Positions 1-9,730 of a DNA stretch of 64,000 nucleotides are shown here, piece by piece (position 1 is the first letter of the stretch; every line of letters begins with the position of its first letter). The notes below the pieces were generated by a model that saw nothing but the letters and a program-made list of their open reading frames with translations, was not told the DNA's origin and ran no database searches. The DNA is from Phylloscopus collybita (taxonomy: Eukaryota; Chordata; Aves; Passeriformes; Phylloscopidae), in NCBI GenBank assembly GCA_027886175.1, contig JAJNNQ010000077.1, positions 744,001-808,000 on the forward strand, in the 5' to 3' direction. The position numbers were made by a program, and so were the translations under genes.

Positions 1-541
1 CGATAAGGGAAGAAAACAATAGTGGGACAGTGACCTTAAAACAAACTTGTCCCACTCACTCATCCATACTTTCCCACACTCACAAAATCCGGACTCAAAC
101 ACACCTCAGCCCCAGTAACACAGGAGCAGGAATTCACTCCACCCACACTCCAGGGTCGCTTCGCGGCTGCTCTATCAGTCAGCGAATCTCTCCGCCACCG
201 GACCCCTTCCTCCCCCCTCCTTCTCCTTGACCTGTGGAGGCTGAAGGAGTGGAGCCATCCTTACTGGTGTCCTCCACCAACAGCTTGCAAGCTTTTATCT
301 ACCCAGGGACTATGTTGTACACAGGACATCCCCTGCGATTTATCAACAGCTCTTTTACCCACACGTACGTATTACGAGCCCTTAGAATTAAACTAATATG
401 TACCATTTAGCTCGCCAGCCAGTGGTTGTTATCTGTCCCTGCAATAGGCGAGCCAATGTCTCGGAGTTCTCCTCCAGGAATTCCCAGGCAGCACCACACA
501 GTTCTCCATCCCTCAGCCCAGCTTTGTAGATGGCAAGGTAA
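1..541 (-). mobile_element. ERV leader / gag-proximal sequence (partial, runs off the window)
   Basis: This lies just downstream, on the minus strand, of a primer-binding-like site and an LTR-like block, so by position it should be the untranslated leader and start of an endogenous retrovirus that continues beyond base 1. A minus-strand frame stays open from about 612 to 388 through the primer site, but I recognise no Gag domain in it. The rest is pyrimidine-rich and has no convincing coding frame. The retroviral assignment rests on the LTR and primer site alone. Confidence 0.4.
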
Positions 542-559
542 GTCCCATCTGGGGTGCCA
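542..559 (-). other. Primer binding site, tRNA-Arg-like
   Basis: On the minus strand this reads TGGCACCCCAGATGGGAC. It begins with the TGG that pairs with a tRNA CCA end and resembles the 3' end of a vertebrate tRNA-Arg (CCU-type acceptor and T arm). It lies two bases after a CA dinucleotide that could end the LTR, as expected for a retroviral minus-strand primer site. The tRNA identity is from memory of the family. Confidence 0.5.
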
Positions 560-561
560 AA

Positions 562-860
562 TGATATGCAGTTCAAAACTCCATAACTCGTAAAGTTGTA
601 AAGTAGGTACATATTTTATTCAGTGCTGGACGCAGGGGGAGAGCATCTTCCCAAATCCTGCGTACCTCTTACAGTTTTCATCCTTCTATTTATCTACAGA
701 AATCATGCGTATTCTATATCGCCTATACATATTGATTACCTTTCCACACCCGCTCTCTGCTTCATATGTAAATCAGCTGCAGGTGCATAGTTTAGTCCTT
801 TTATTGGGTTGGTGGTCCCCGAATTGAGTCGGAGGGCTGGAAGGTATGAAGGAACCAACA
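562..860 (-). mobile_element. ERV 5' LTR (approximate outer edge)
   Basis: The minus strand can be read from TGTTGGTTCC at 860 to a terminal CA at 562-563. It contains an AATAAA-type polyadenylation signal near 607-612 and another AATAAA near 796-801, followed by the primer site. The inner edge is well placed. The outer edge is a guess, because no second LTR lies in the window for comparison and the sequence up to about 1,085 has similar composition. Confidence 0.45.
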
Positions 861-2654
861 TCTTCCTCTTTGTGGACTTCTGAACTGGCATATCTGCACA
901 TGCATACCAAGATGTTCCCCTCTAATTTTGCAAAGGGCCCCCTCTTATTTTCACAACTTCAGCAACTTTTAATGGGCACCAGGTGTCCTTCGAAGGGGCC
1001 CGCTAATCTTTCTACTTTCCTTCAGTCCTTGGAGAGCGAGATAATTCATTCTAGATGTTCATGTATACTACCTCAGCTATTCTAAAGTTCCCTTTAACCC
1101 TTGAATCCTCTGTTTCATGGTGATTCAAGCTTCTCTTTAGAGCTGTGGCTAGAGGTAATGGAAAATTCAGGTGTGCTAAGGGTGGCAGAAAAGCTGGAGC
1201 AGATTTGCTGGAAGTTTTGTAGGCACTCCAAAACCACTACTGTGTTCTAGGCACTGGCTTTGTTGACTGCCTAGTGGTGAGTCTGATTTGGAGGCGTTAG
1301 ACTTCCATAGGTCACTAAATAACGCCATGTCTTGGAGGAGGCTGTTAAGTGTCTGCTTCTGTACTAAGGTTTATATTCTAAATGATTTAACTTACTGGTG
1401 TCCAGGATGATGCATTTCTGCCTCCTGATTTCTAAATAAACCTTTTCACATGCTTGTGTAATGTCTAGCAGCAGTAACAGGTGTTATCCATAAGAAAACA
1501 CCAAGGAACAGACTGGTCCATTTGTATCAGGTTTTAGTTAGGAATTTTTTCTTCTTGCTGTCACATCATGTACTCTGGAGATGAAGAGAAATTTTCTGTT
1601 TTGACAAGAAAGAAGACTTTGTTTTGTTTCAACGAAACAAGCAAATCTTGGCACAACTGCAGCCATTCATGTTTTTTTAAGGCAGAATTTGAGATCAGAA
1701 CAAGGGAAGGTGTCATGCCACATTCCCTTACCCCACAGAAGTGACAGTAAGCTGGGGGCTAAGGCTAATATTCCCCAAGAGTTGGATGTTCCAATACAAA
1801 CGCTGGGCTCTTCCTATCCTAAACACAAATTTAAGTCCTTAAACTCGCTTTCCTGAGTACTCTGAACAAAATTATCTCGGTTTTGAGAATATAAGTAGAA
1901 ATATTCTTAACAGCTTTTAAAAGCGTCAACTTGGCTTTACTGTAACATCTGAGATATTTGTGTAAGGCAGGAAAACTGGTTATCTTTCCATTTTATCAAG
2001 ACTGTCCCTGTATTATAACCAGCAGCATTTTGCTCTAGATGTCCAGCTGTGTAAATTTGCTGCTTGAACGAGAAAACTTGCTATTTAATGATTCCATATT
2101 GAGCTTTTGGAAAGTAAATGATTTGACTGTCGTAGCACTAATCTTTTCAACATATGGCAATCAATTTCTTTGGTTAAATGACAAAGAATTTCCTTTTGTA
2201 CTAAGTTATACATAGAGCTTCCACTTTGTACTTCCACACTTTCTTTGGGAACTTTTTGGTGCAATGATTAAAGACCTGCTTTTGAGTGATTTTGATGCCT
2301 TTTGACACCTTTTCCTATTTCCTGTGGCTGTGCTATGCAGTGCAATCTGTCAAGGATAAATACTTGGCTAGAATAGTGGATTATATAGACATTATTCTGT
2401 ACATAGTATAAAATATGTAAGCAATTTAAAGAAATCTTGAGGGGCAGTGCCATTTAAAATTCCGTGAAACATGTCACTTAAGTCAGAAATGTCCCAGATG
2501 CTTTCATTTGCCATTCTAAATAAAAATTAAAAGAGTTGTCAGGCAAGATTTTCCAACTTAAAACGGTCAGAAGAAATGGAAAGTGAGAAGTTAAAAGGGA
2601 ACAAACCTGTCTGGAGAGGTTGCCCAACCAGCAAGTGGGAAATTGGCACCTCTC
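861..2654. other. No recognisable gene
   Basis: About 1.8 kb of moderately AT-rich sequence with only short frames on either strand, no splice-bounded exon I can defend, and no repeat family I recognise. It could be intergenic, intronic or 3'-UTR sequence. Confidence 0.6.
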
Positions 2655-2735
2655 AGGGTGGAGTCTCAATATCACAGAATGTTTGGGGCTGAAAAGGACC
2701 TCTAAAGATCATGGAGTCACAGCCCCACTGCTCCT
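2655..2735 (-). mobile_element. CR1 LINE 3' tail fragment
   Basis: The block starts with ATCACAGAATG and continues as a degenerate version of the typical bird CR1 3' end, where plus-strand text of the form 'cacagaat..ttggaa.ggacct..agatcat.gagtc' is characteristic. The element's 3' end is at the low coordinate, so it is on the minus strand. CR1 copies are usually 5'-truncated, which explains the small size. Confidence 0.6.
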
Positions 2736-3034
2736 TTAGAACTTGGCTGTTCTCAGCTTTAATGACCCCAAGGTAAGAGGAGCGAACAAATAAACCAAAG
2801 CCTCGAGACCCAACAGTGATTTTTTCTCTTTTATATAGAGGGAAAAAAGGGTTTCTGTGCACAGAAAATGGCCAGGAGTATAGAGGACTAGCCATGTACC
2901 CCTGAAATAGATTAAATGCTCTGCTTTATCTTGCCAAGAGAGAGGAGATATGCTCTCTTTGTTGAAAATGAGAAATTTCCTCATTACTGGGAAATTCCGA
3001 GCTGGAAAAAAAGGGAAATTCTGGAATTTTTCCT

Positions 3035-3718
3035 AAGAAATTTTATTTTACTTTATTTAATTTTATTTTATAATTTTTTATTTTTTATTTATTTTATATT
3101 TTTACTTTTAATTTTTATTTAAATTATTTTATTCTATTTGTATTCTATTTTTAATTTTATTTTATTCTATTTTAATTTTATTTATATTTTATTTTATTCT
3201 ATTTTCTAATTTTATTTTATTATTATATTATTTTATTTTGGGGTTTTTTTTAATTCTACCCTATTTTTTATTTTTATTTTATTTTTTTATTGTACTTTAT
3301 GTTATTTTTATGTTTATTTTAATTTAATTTTATTTTTATTCTATTTTTGAAACTTATTTTATTTTATTTTATTTTATTTCATTTTTTATTATTTTATTTT
3401 ATTCTACTCAGGGTTTTTTTTTAAATTTTATTTATTTTATTTTAGTATTCTGTTTTATATTTTTAATTTTATATTTCACTGCCCACCCCAGCAGTGTTTT
3501 GCCCAATATTTCTGTTGGGTGTGTACTTTGGAAAGTATTTTATTTTATTTTATTTTATTTTATTTTATTTTATTCTATTTTATTCTATTCTATTTTTTAT
3601 TTTTATTTTATTTTATTTTATTTTCATTTTTATCTCACTTTATTCTATTTTTTAAATTTTATTTTATTTTATTTTATTTTACTTAATTTTTTATTCTATT
3701 TTATCTTTGTTTGAATCC
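3035..3718. repeat. (TTTTA)n low-complexity array
   Basis: Nearly pure T/A sequence built from TTTTA pentamers with slippage variants (TTCTA, TTTTTA), interrupted around 3,478-3,535 by about 60 bases of normal complexity. The apparent frames through it encode only Phe/Leu/Ile/Tyr runs and are composition artefacts. Confidence 0.9.
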
Positions 3719-3746
3719 ACCTTTGTAACAGAAGCCTGGTAGTTCT

Positions 3747-4215
3747 GACAATCAAAACAGACTTTTTTTTATCAATAGGGAGAGTATCATAATCAATACA
3801 GATTATTTAAGAGAAAAAATTATTATTTATTATTTATTATTTATTATTTATTATTTATTATTTATTATTGTCTATAATTATTTATTATTATTTATTATTT
3901 ACTATAATTGTTTGTTATTTATTATTGATTATAATTATTTATTATTATTTACTATGTTTGTCAGAATCAAGACAGACACTATTTTTATCAGTCGGGAGAG
4001 TATCATAATCAATACAGATTATTTAGGAGAATTATTTATTATTTATTATTTATTATTTATTATTTATTATTTATTATTTATTATTTATTATTTATTTACT
4101 ATAGTTACTTATTATTATTACTTACTATATTTTTCAGAATCAAGACAGAGACTATTTCTAGCAATTGATGCAGAGAGTATAACAATCAACACATATTTTT
4201 TCTAAGAATTAGTTG
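3747..4215. repeat. Composite AT satellite: ~80-bp unit plus (TTATTTA)n
   Basis: A unit of about 80 bp starting with CAGAATCAAGACAGA-like sequence and ending near CAGATTATTTAGGAGAA occurs at about 3,747, 3,961 and 4,136. The first two copies are followed by runs of a 7-bp TTATTTA repeat (about 3,820-3,945 and 4,035-4,100). Spacing between units is about 214 and 175 bp. Similar degenerate sequence continues to about 4,320. This looks like a small higher-order satellite in which the 7-mer block varies in length. Confidence 0.75.
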
Positions 4216-4321
4216 AGTGACTACTGTGAACAATCTATACAGACTATAAAAAGTTATACAGAGTATTTCTAACAATCAATACAAAGCCTGTAACAATTAT
4301 ACTCATTACTTATACAAATCA

Positions 4322-4921
4322 TTAAAGAAATGAATAAATCAATACATAGGCTATCTCTATCAGTACAAAAAGGAGAGAGCTCACCTCACAAAGCACAAAG
4401 ACTTTGGTGGTGGAACAAAGTAATTTCAGGGGCAATCGGAGCAGTCTCCCTGCAAGTACCCAGAGATCTCCTCGAGTTCTGCCCATGGAGATGGAAATGG
4501 CCCTGAGCAGCACACAGGGCTTGGTCAGGAGGGTCACTCCTCTGCAGGCTTTGGCCAGGAGCCCCAGGTCAGTGTGTCCTTGTCCTGTGTGCAGTGCTGT
4601 GGCTCCCTGCCAGTGCTGCCTGCAGAGCACGAGCAGCACAGGGATGACCAAGCCCAGCATGGCACACGTGTGCCGCTGGATCTTCCTCTCCAGGTGCACT
4701 GCAGGCTGTGCTGGAGCCTCCTGGGTGGCTTCCAGGTCTACAATTTCCTTCTCCAACTGCAGCTGGTGCAGCTCAAGTCTCACCTTGCACATCTTCATCC
4801 TCTGGAGGGTTTCTTCCCCACCCTAGGGAACAATTCCCTTCTTTTCCAAGGGCTGCAGGGGCTGGTTGATGCCCACCAAGGCCATCAGCACCAGGCACAT
4901 GTGCAGGATTCCTTCACCCAT
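4322..4921 (-). pseudogene. Broken membrane-protein exon (possibly ITPRIP-like family)
   Basis: An ATG at 4,921 sits in a good Kozak context, 14 bases after a pyrimidine-rich splice-acceptor-like tract ending in AG at 4,935-4,936. The frame begins with a hydrophobic, signal-like stretch but meets TAG at codon 33 (4,823-4,825). The same frame then stays open to 4,322: a charged, Leu-rich helix suited to a coiled coil, then a hydrophobic segment with LGLVIPVLLVLC that looks membrane-spanning, then weakly ordered sequence. Signal, short coiled coil and membrane helix is the layout I associate with bird inositol-trisphosphate-receptor-interacting-protein-like genes, but no diagnostic motif confirms this. 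The downstream cytoplasmic domain is absent. I treat it as a truncated pseudogene; chance open frame is the alternative. Confidence 0.3.
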
Positions 4922-5329
4922 GGCTGATTCTTCCCTGAAAGAGAGAGAAAGGAGGAAAGAGCCCAGATTCAGACTGTACTGCCTCAAGAAGTGTTGTATT
5001 GTGTCGTTGGTTTTGCTCCCTGTTATATTCTGTTTGATGGTCTGTTCCCTTGTCTCCCCTCTCTTTCCCTGACAGTTCTGTTCCAGTTGTCAATCCTCCT
5101 TCTGTTCTCCCCCCAGCCCCCTCCTCTGGGCCTTGTCTGTCACCCAGCTGCTCCTCCCAGCTTCCAGAAAGTTCAGAGAGGAGCATTGAGTGATAGGGCA
5201 AGGACAGAGGGGATCCCTCCCCAGGCACCCTCATTTGCTGCCCTACATGTCCCTCCAACCCTGTTCCACTCCCACCTTGTCTCCCATTGGGAGGTAGTCT
5301 GTACCCTCCCTTTGTATTTGGGGAATTTG

Positions 5330-6020
5330 ATGGAAATTTTGGGTCATTTGGGGGTAATTTTGGGGAATTGGGGGGGGGAATTTAGGAAAATCTGGGGACA
5401 TCTGAGGAAAATTTGGGGGGATTTGGGAGATCTGAGGGAATTTGGGGAAGTTTTGGAGAATTTTGGGAGGTTTTGGAGAATTTGAGGGGAATTTTGGAGG
5501 AAATTTGAGAAAACTTGGGGGATGTAGAGGGAAATTTGGGGGAATTTTTGGAGATTATGGGGGATTTTAAGGGAAAAAATTGGAGAAATTTTGGGTCATT
5601 TTGGGGAATGTAGGAAAATTTGGGGAATTCAGAGGAAAACTTTGAGGAATTTTTGGAGATTTTGGGGAATTTAAAGGGAAAAATTTGGGGAATTTTGGGA
5701 AATTTTGGAGAATTTGAGGGGAATTTTGGGGGAAATTTCAAAAACTTTGGGGAATTTGGGGGAGTTTTGGGTAATTTGAGGTCGTTTTGGGTGATTTTAA
5801 TGGAAATTGGGTAAATTTGGGTAATTTGGGAAGAATTTTGGGGAATTTGGGAGGAATTGAGGAAAATTAGGGGAATTTTGAGGAAAACTGAGGAATTTTG
5901 GGAGATTTTGAGGAATTTGAGGGAAATTTTGGGGAATTTTGGGAGGTTTTGGAGAATTTGAGGGGAATTTTGGGGTAAATTTCGGGGTTCATTTTGGGGA
6001 ATTTTTGAGGGGAATTTGGG
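5330..6020. repeat. G-rich minisatellite (GGGGAATTT-type)
   Basis: About 690 bp of tandem 9-11-bp units of the GGGGAATTTTGGGAGATTT kind. A higher-order layer is visible: the string GGAGAATTTGAGGGGAATTT recurs at about 5,475, 5,707 and 5,951, a spacing near 232-244 bp. The minus strand has no stop over most of the array, giving a 306-codon frame of Pro/Lys/Phe/Ser/Asn repeats, which I read as a by-product of composition. The G-run density could support quadruplexes. Confidence 0.85.
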
Positions 6021-7241
6021 AAATTTGGAAAACTTTGCTGCTGCAAGTTCCAGAGCCAGCTGCCCAAAGAGGCTCCGTGAGCAGGTGGGAAGGAGGAAGG
6101 GGAGGAAGGTGAGAGACACAGGAAACACAAACCCTGAACAGCCAGGTTGGGGGAGACACAAGTTCAGCATTGAGGATGACAGAGAAACCAAGCTCAGTCC
6201 CCCAAGCAGGGGGAGGAGAGGAAGGGCCCCCAAGCTGGCTGCAGACAGACAATGGAGACCTTGCCCAGATGTTGCCAAATGGGCTGGGGAGAAGGAAAGC
6301 ATGGGCCTGCATTCCAGCTGCTGCCATTGCTTCTGCCCCTGCCACTGCCTTGAGCCAAGGCCTGATGGAATCCCGCTCAGTGTGGGCTGAGCCGCAGCTG
6401 GCAGCTGGGTCTCTGAAGGGCTGGGTGTCAGGGCAAGGCCCCCTTGCCCTCACCAAGGCCTTCCCTTGGTAGTGGTGGGAAGGGGATTCATCCACCCTCC
6501 TTCCCTCCCTCCCTCCTTACCCCAGACCTGCTCTGAGCACTGTGTGGGCACAGATTCCCTTCTCCATGTCCATCCTCAAGTGCAATCCCAGCTGGGTCAT
6601 TGGGCTCTGCCCTGAGCTGCCAGTGCCTCGCAGGCTGCAGGGCTGCAGGTGCTGCTGCTCTGCCACCCCAGGGCACTGCCAGCAGTGGCAGCAGCAGTGC
6701 CCACAGTGCCAGCAGCAGCAGCAGCAGGTTCAGCAGCAGTTGCCTCTCAAGTGTCAGTGTGCCTGCACTGCCGCCCCTCCTGATGGCACCAACATTCTCT
6801 GGCTGCCCAGGAGACAGCCCTGGAGTCCGGCTGTGAGGTCACAGAGCCATGGATTCCACACATGGATTCCTGGAGCCATGGAATCCTGGGAACCTGGGCA
6901 CCCACAGATTCTGGTGCCCAGCTTGGATGTGAAGAGAATGCAGAGAAATGAGGTTCCTGAGGAGGCTCTGCCCTTCAGGAATGGTCAGCATAGTTTCAGT
7001 CAATTACCTGTCTCTTGTCTCGTTGGATGCATCCTTCTCTTGTTCAGTCCTTCAGATTCTTGCTCCTTAATTCTTACCCTTGTAGAAACACACTCCAAGC
7101 ATGCTCTAAAGTGTCAGGAGTGTAACACCCACATCCCTCTCCCACAGCCCTCCGAAGCCAGAGGTGGAACTGGCTTTGGATTTTATGTTGGAGCATCCTA
7201 CCTCTATTTATTCCTTGTGGAATGGATGATTCTCATTTCTT
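6021..7241. other. No recognisable gene; GC-rich sequence
   Basis: Ordinary GC-rich sequence apart from the CAG-rich patch listed separately. Several frames of 60-230 codons are open on both strands, but they are Cys/Gln/Pro-rich, overlap each other and carry no domain I recognise. Confidence 0.55.
6655..6735. repeat. CAG/CTG-rich imperfect triplet repeat
   Basis: A run of CAG triplets broken by TGG and TGC triplets (for example a pure CAG block near 6,711-6,727). No gene context supports translation as polyglutamine. Confidence 0.7.
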
Positions 7242-7690
7242 GTTGATGTTGCAAAGCTTAGGTACCCACAGTTTTCACCCACAAGACTGTGATCTAATCC
7301 ATTGCAGTTATTTCATAGGAATCTACTTTGTGTTGAGGTGATTCAGAATTCCCTGGTTGGTGGATGTCCACTAAGTGACAATTGGGGTCATATTCCCAAG
7401 AATCACCTTGTTATAACCAATTTATAAATGGAGGAATTGTGGAGTCTCACAGTTTTAAGGAGGCTGAAGTCTGATCTACACTGGCCTTGTGTTATCTCCT
7501 TCCTTGACCCAAACCTTAAGACTCCTCCCCTGAATTCCCTATAAAACTCACGACCCTGCCCCTGCTCTTCCTCTTGTTCCTCACATCCTCCCTGGCCTGG
7601 GGTGGGGGGAATAAAATGGATTCTTGAGTTTAACAAAGAGACTTGTTCTGCCTGTACCCTGCTGGCAGCTGTAACCTCCCTGGACATGAT
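7242..7690 (+). mobile_element. LTR-like block (possible solo LTR) at the outer edge of the inverted repeat
   Basis: The plus strand has a TATA box-like CTATAAAAC near 7,540 and an AATAAA signal near 7,610, about 70 bases apart, followed by T/G-rich sequence: a U3-R-U5-like order. A TGTTGATG at 7,242 could be the 5' edge. No target duplication or second copy is visible. It adjoins the point where homology to the right arm (near 53,625) is lost, so an insertion may mark the repeat boundary. Confidence 0.3.
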
Positions 7691-7699
7691 CACTGTAGC

Positions 7700-8800
7700 G
7701 CAGGAAACTCCCAGCTCATGGGAACAAACTTTCTGGTTCTGACTTCAGAGGCCACCACCAAACCTGAGGGGTTTCCCTGCTGTGGCCAAGCCCTTCCTGG
7801 CCCCAGGGGCTGCTGCCATTTGTGCTCCCTCAGCTTCATCTCCCCACACCAACCCCATGGGGGTGCTCAGGCCTGCTCTGGGCAGGGCAAACAGGGGCTC
7901 CTGAGGCAGTGCTGCCGTGGCTGTGCCTGCAAGGCTGCGGCAGCTGTGTGAGCTGGGGGAGAGGCCAGGGCTGCAGAGGGGGGATGTTGTTGGCAGGTGC
8001 ATGAGGAGGCTGTGGGCCGCTGGCCTGGGGTGTCCAGCGCAGTGGGGATGGATCAGGCCCTGCTCTGCTGCTCCTTGCCGTGTGCTTGCCCAGGGCCCTT
8101 GCAGAGCCCCAGCCGTGCTGTTTGCCCCCAGCCTGCCCACGGCCAGCCTGGGGCTGCTGCCGGGGCTTTTCTCTGCTGAGCCTTGGCCTGGGCAATGTGT
8201 TCTGGAGAGAGCCTGGGCAAGGAGCCTGCAGCCCCCAGGCCCTGGCCTGAGGCCTCAGCACTGCTGCTGTGCCAGCAGTGCCCATGGCCTGTCCCTGCTG
8301 CAGCCCCGGCACTGCCACCCCCAGCCCTGTGCCCGGCCCCGAGAGCACTCAGGCCCTACAGCAACAGCAGGGCCAGGAGGGCAGCGGGGCAGGGCCACGG
8401 CAGCAGCACTGGCAGCACCAAGTGCTGCTGCTGCTGCTGGCCACAGCTGCTGTGCCAGCACTGATCTGCCCCCAGCTCTGCACACAGACATTGCTGCTGC
8501 AGCTGCAGAGAAGGGAACCAAAGGGGCATCTCTGCAGAAAACTTGGCTGGGTCATCCCTGGCCTTAAAAGCCTTTAAAGTCCTTTAAAGCCACCAAGAGC
8601 ACACCCCCTCATTGACACAGTCTATGGCCACAGGGAAGGTGGAGAGAAACAAAATGAGAAGTAGCACAGACAACAACATTTCTTTGAGAACAATATGAAA
8701 AAAGTAAAAGAAAGAAAAAGAACCTCCTAAATGAAACCAACGAGAAGTATCAAAGATTACTTTTATTTCAAGTGATTTGCAGAAACTGGCCAGCATTTTA
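7700..8800. other. GC- and CAG/CTG-rich flank of the receptor gene; no gene
   Basis: Conserved nearly unchanged in the right arm (52,640-53,625, inverted). It contains short CAG/CTG-triplet runs (around 8,395-8,455). Frames are open on both strands for up to 216 codons because the sequence is GC-rich and stop-poor; none carries a recognisable domain. This is the 3' flank of the receptor ORF, so 3'-UTR content is possible. Confidence 0.5.
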
Positions 8801-8806
8801 ATTTCC

Positions 8807-9730
8807 TTAAAAACATACAGTCATCATTTTCCACACTGCAGCCCTGAGCTCCTGGTTCCTCAGGCTGTAGATGAGGGGGTTCAGGGCTGGAGGCACCACC
8901 GAGTACAGAGCTGACAGAGCCAGATCCAGGGATGGGGAGGAGATGGAGGGGGGCTTCAGGTGAGCAAATATGGCAGTGCTGAGGAACAGAGAGACCACAG
9001 CAAGGTGAGGGAGGCAGGTGGAAAAGGCTTTGTGCCGTCTCTGCTCAGAGGGGATCCTCAGCACAGCCCTGATAATCTGCACATAGGAGAAAACAATGAA
9101 CACAAAACAGCAGAGTCCTAAACTGGAACTAACAGCTATGATCCCAAGTTCCCTGAGGTAAGATTTGGAGCAGGAGAGCTTGAGGATGTGTGGGATTTCA
9201 CAGAAAAACTGGCCGAGGACATTGCCATGGCACAGGGGCAGGGAAAATGTATTGGCTGTGTGCATGAGAGCATTGAGAAAGGCACTGGCCCAGGCAGCTG
9301 CTGCCATGTGGGCACAAGCTCTGCTGCTCAGGAGGGTCCCGTAGTGCAGGGGTTTGCAGATGGACACGTAGCGGTTGTAGCACATGATGGTCAGCAGGGA
9401 AAGCTCTGCTGAGATGAAAAAGACAAAATGAAATAGTTGGACTGCACATCCTGTGTAGGAGATGTTCCTGGTGTCCCAGAGGGAATTGTGCATGGCTTTG
9501 GGGACAGTGGTGCAGATGCAGCCCAGGTCAGTGAGGGCCAGGTTGAGCAGGAAGAAGAACATGGGGCTGTGCAGGTGGTGGCTGCAGGCTACGGTGCTGA
9601 TGATGAGGCCGTTGCCCAGGAGGGCAGCCAGGGAGATGCCCAGGAAGAGGCAGAAGTGCAGGAGCTGCAGCTGCCACCTGTCTGCCAATGCCAGCAGGAG
9701 GAAGTGGCTGATGGAGCTGCTGTTGGACAT
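8807..9730 (-). CDS. Olfactory receptor, OR14-like (gamma-c), left-arm copy
   Basis: A single-exon odorant receptor of the rhodopsin-like GPCR superfamily, which would sit in the ciliary membrane of olfactory neurons and couple to a Golf-type G protein. The start is the ATG at 9,730 (MSNSSS, with an N-glycosylation sequon); five upstream codons are open only from a GTG. An acceptor-like tract ending in AG lies just upstream, as usual for a receptor coding exon after a noncoding exon. Length is 307 residues, normal for the family. Seen in order: GN in TM1, PMFFFLLNLALTDLG in TM2, MCYNRYVSICKPLHY after TM3, KAFSTCLPHL before TM6, PPALNPLIYSLRNQE in TM7. Oddity: the conserved Asp of the DRY motif is Asn (residue 119; AAC instead of GAC), while the right-arm copy keeps Asp. 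The frame is otherwise intact; function is uncertain. Confidence 0.88.
   Translation of the reverse strand: MSNSSSISHFLLLALADRWQLQLLHFCLFLGISLAALLGNGLIISTVACSHHLHSPMFFFLLNLALTDLGCICTTVPKAMHNSLWDTRNISYTGCAVQLFHFVFFISAELSLLTIMCYNRYVSICKPLHYGTLLSSRACAHMAAAAWASAFLNALMHTANTFSLPLCHGNVLGQFFCEIPHILKLSCSKSYLRELGIIAVSSSLGLCCFVFIVFSYVQIIRAVLRIPSEQRRHKAFSTCLPHLAVVSLFLSTAIFAHLKPPSISSPSLDLALSALYSVVPPALNPLIYSLRNQELRAAVWKMMTVCF

Noticed and set aside
3820..4100. Regular short repeats suggestive of a CRISPR-like array
   Set aside because: Units are simple AT 7-mers without unique spacers, in a vertebrate nuclear context.
5382..6302. 306-codon minus-strand frame rich in Pro, Lys, Phe, Ser and Asn
   Set aside because: It coincides with the G-rich minisatellite; the repeat unit simply lacks stops on that strand and no domain is present outside the repeat.
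7917..8567. 216-codon and other frames in the CAG-rich block mirrored at 52.7-53.4 kb
   Set aside because: Open on both strands in several frames because of CAG/CTG and GC content; better explained as receptor-gene flank.
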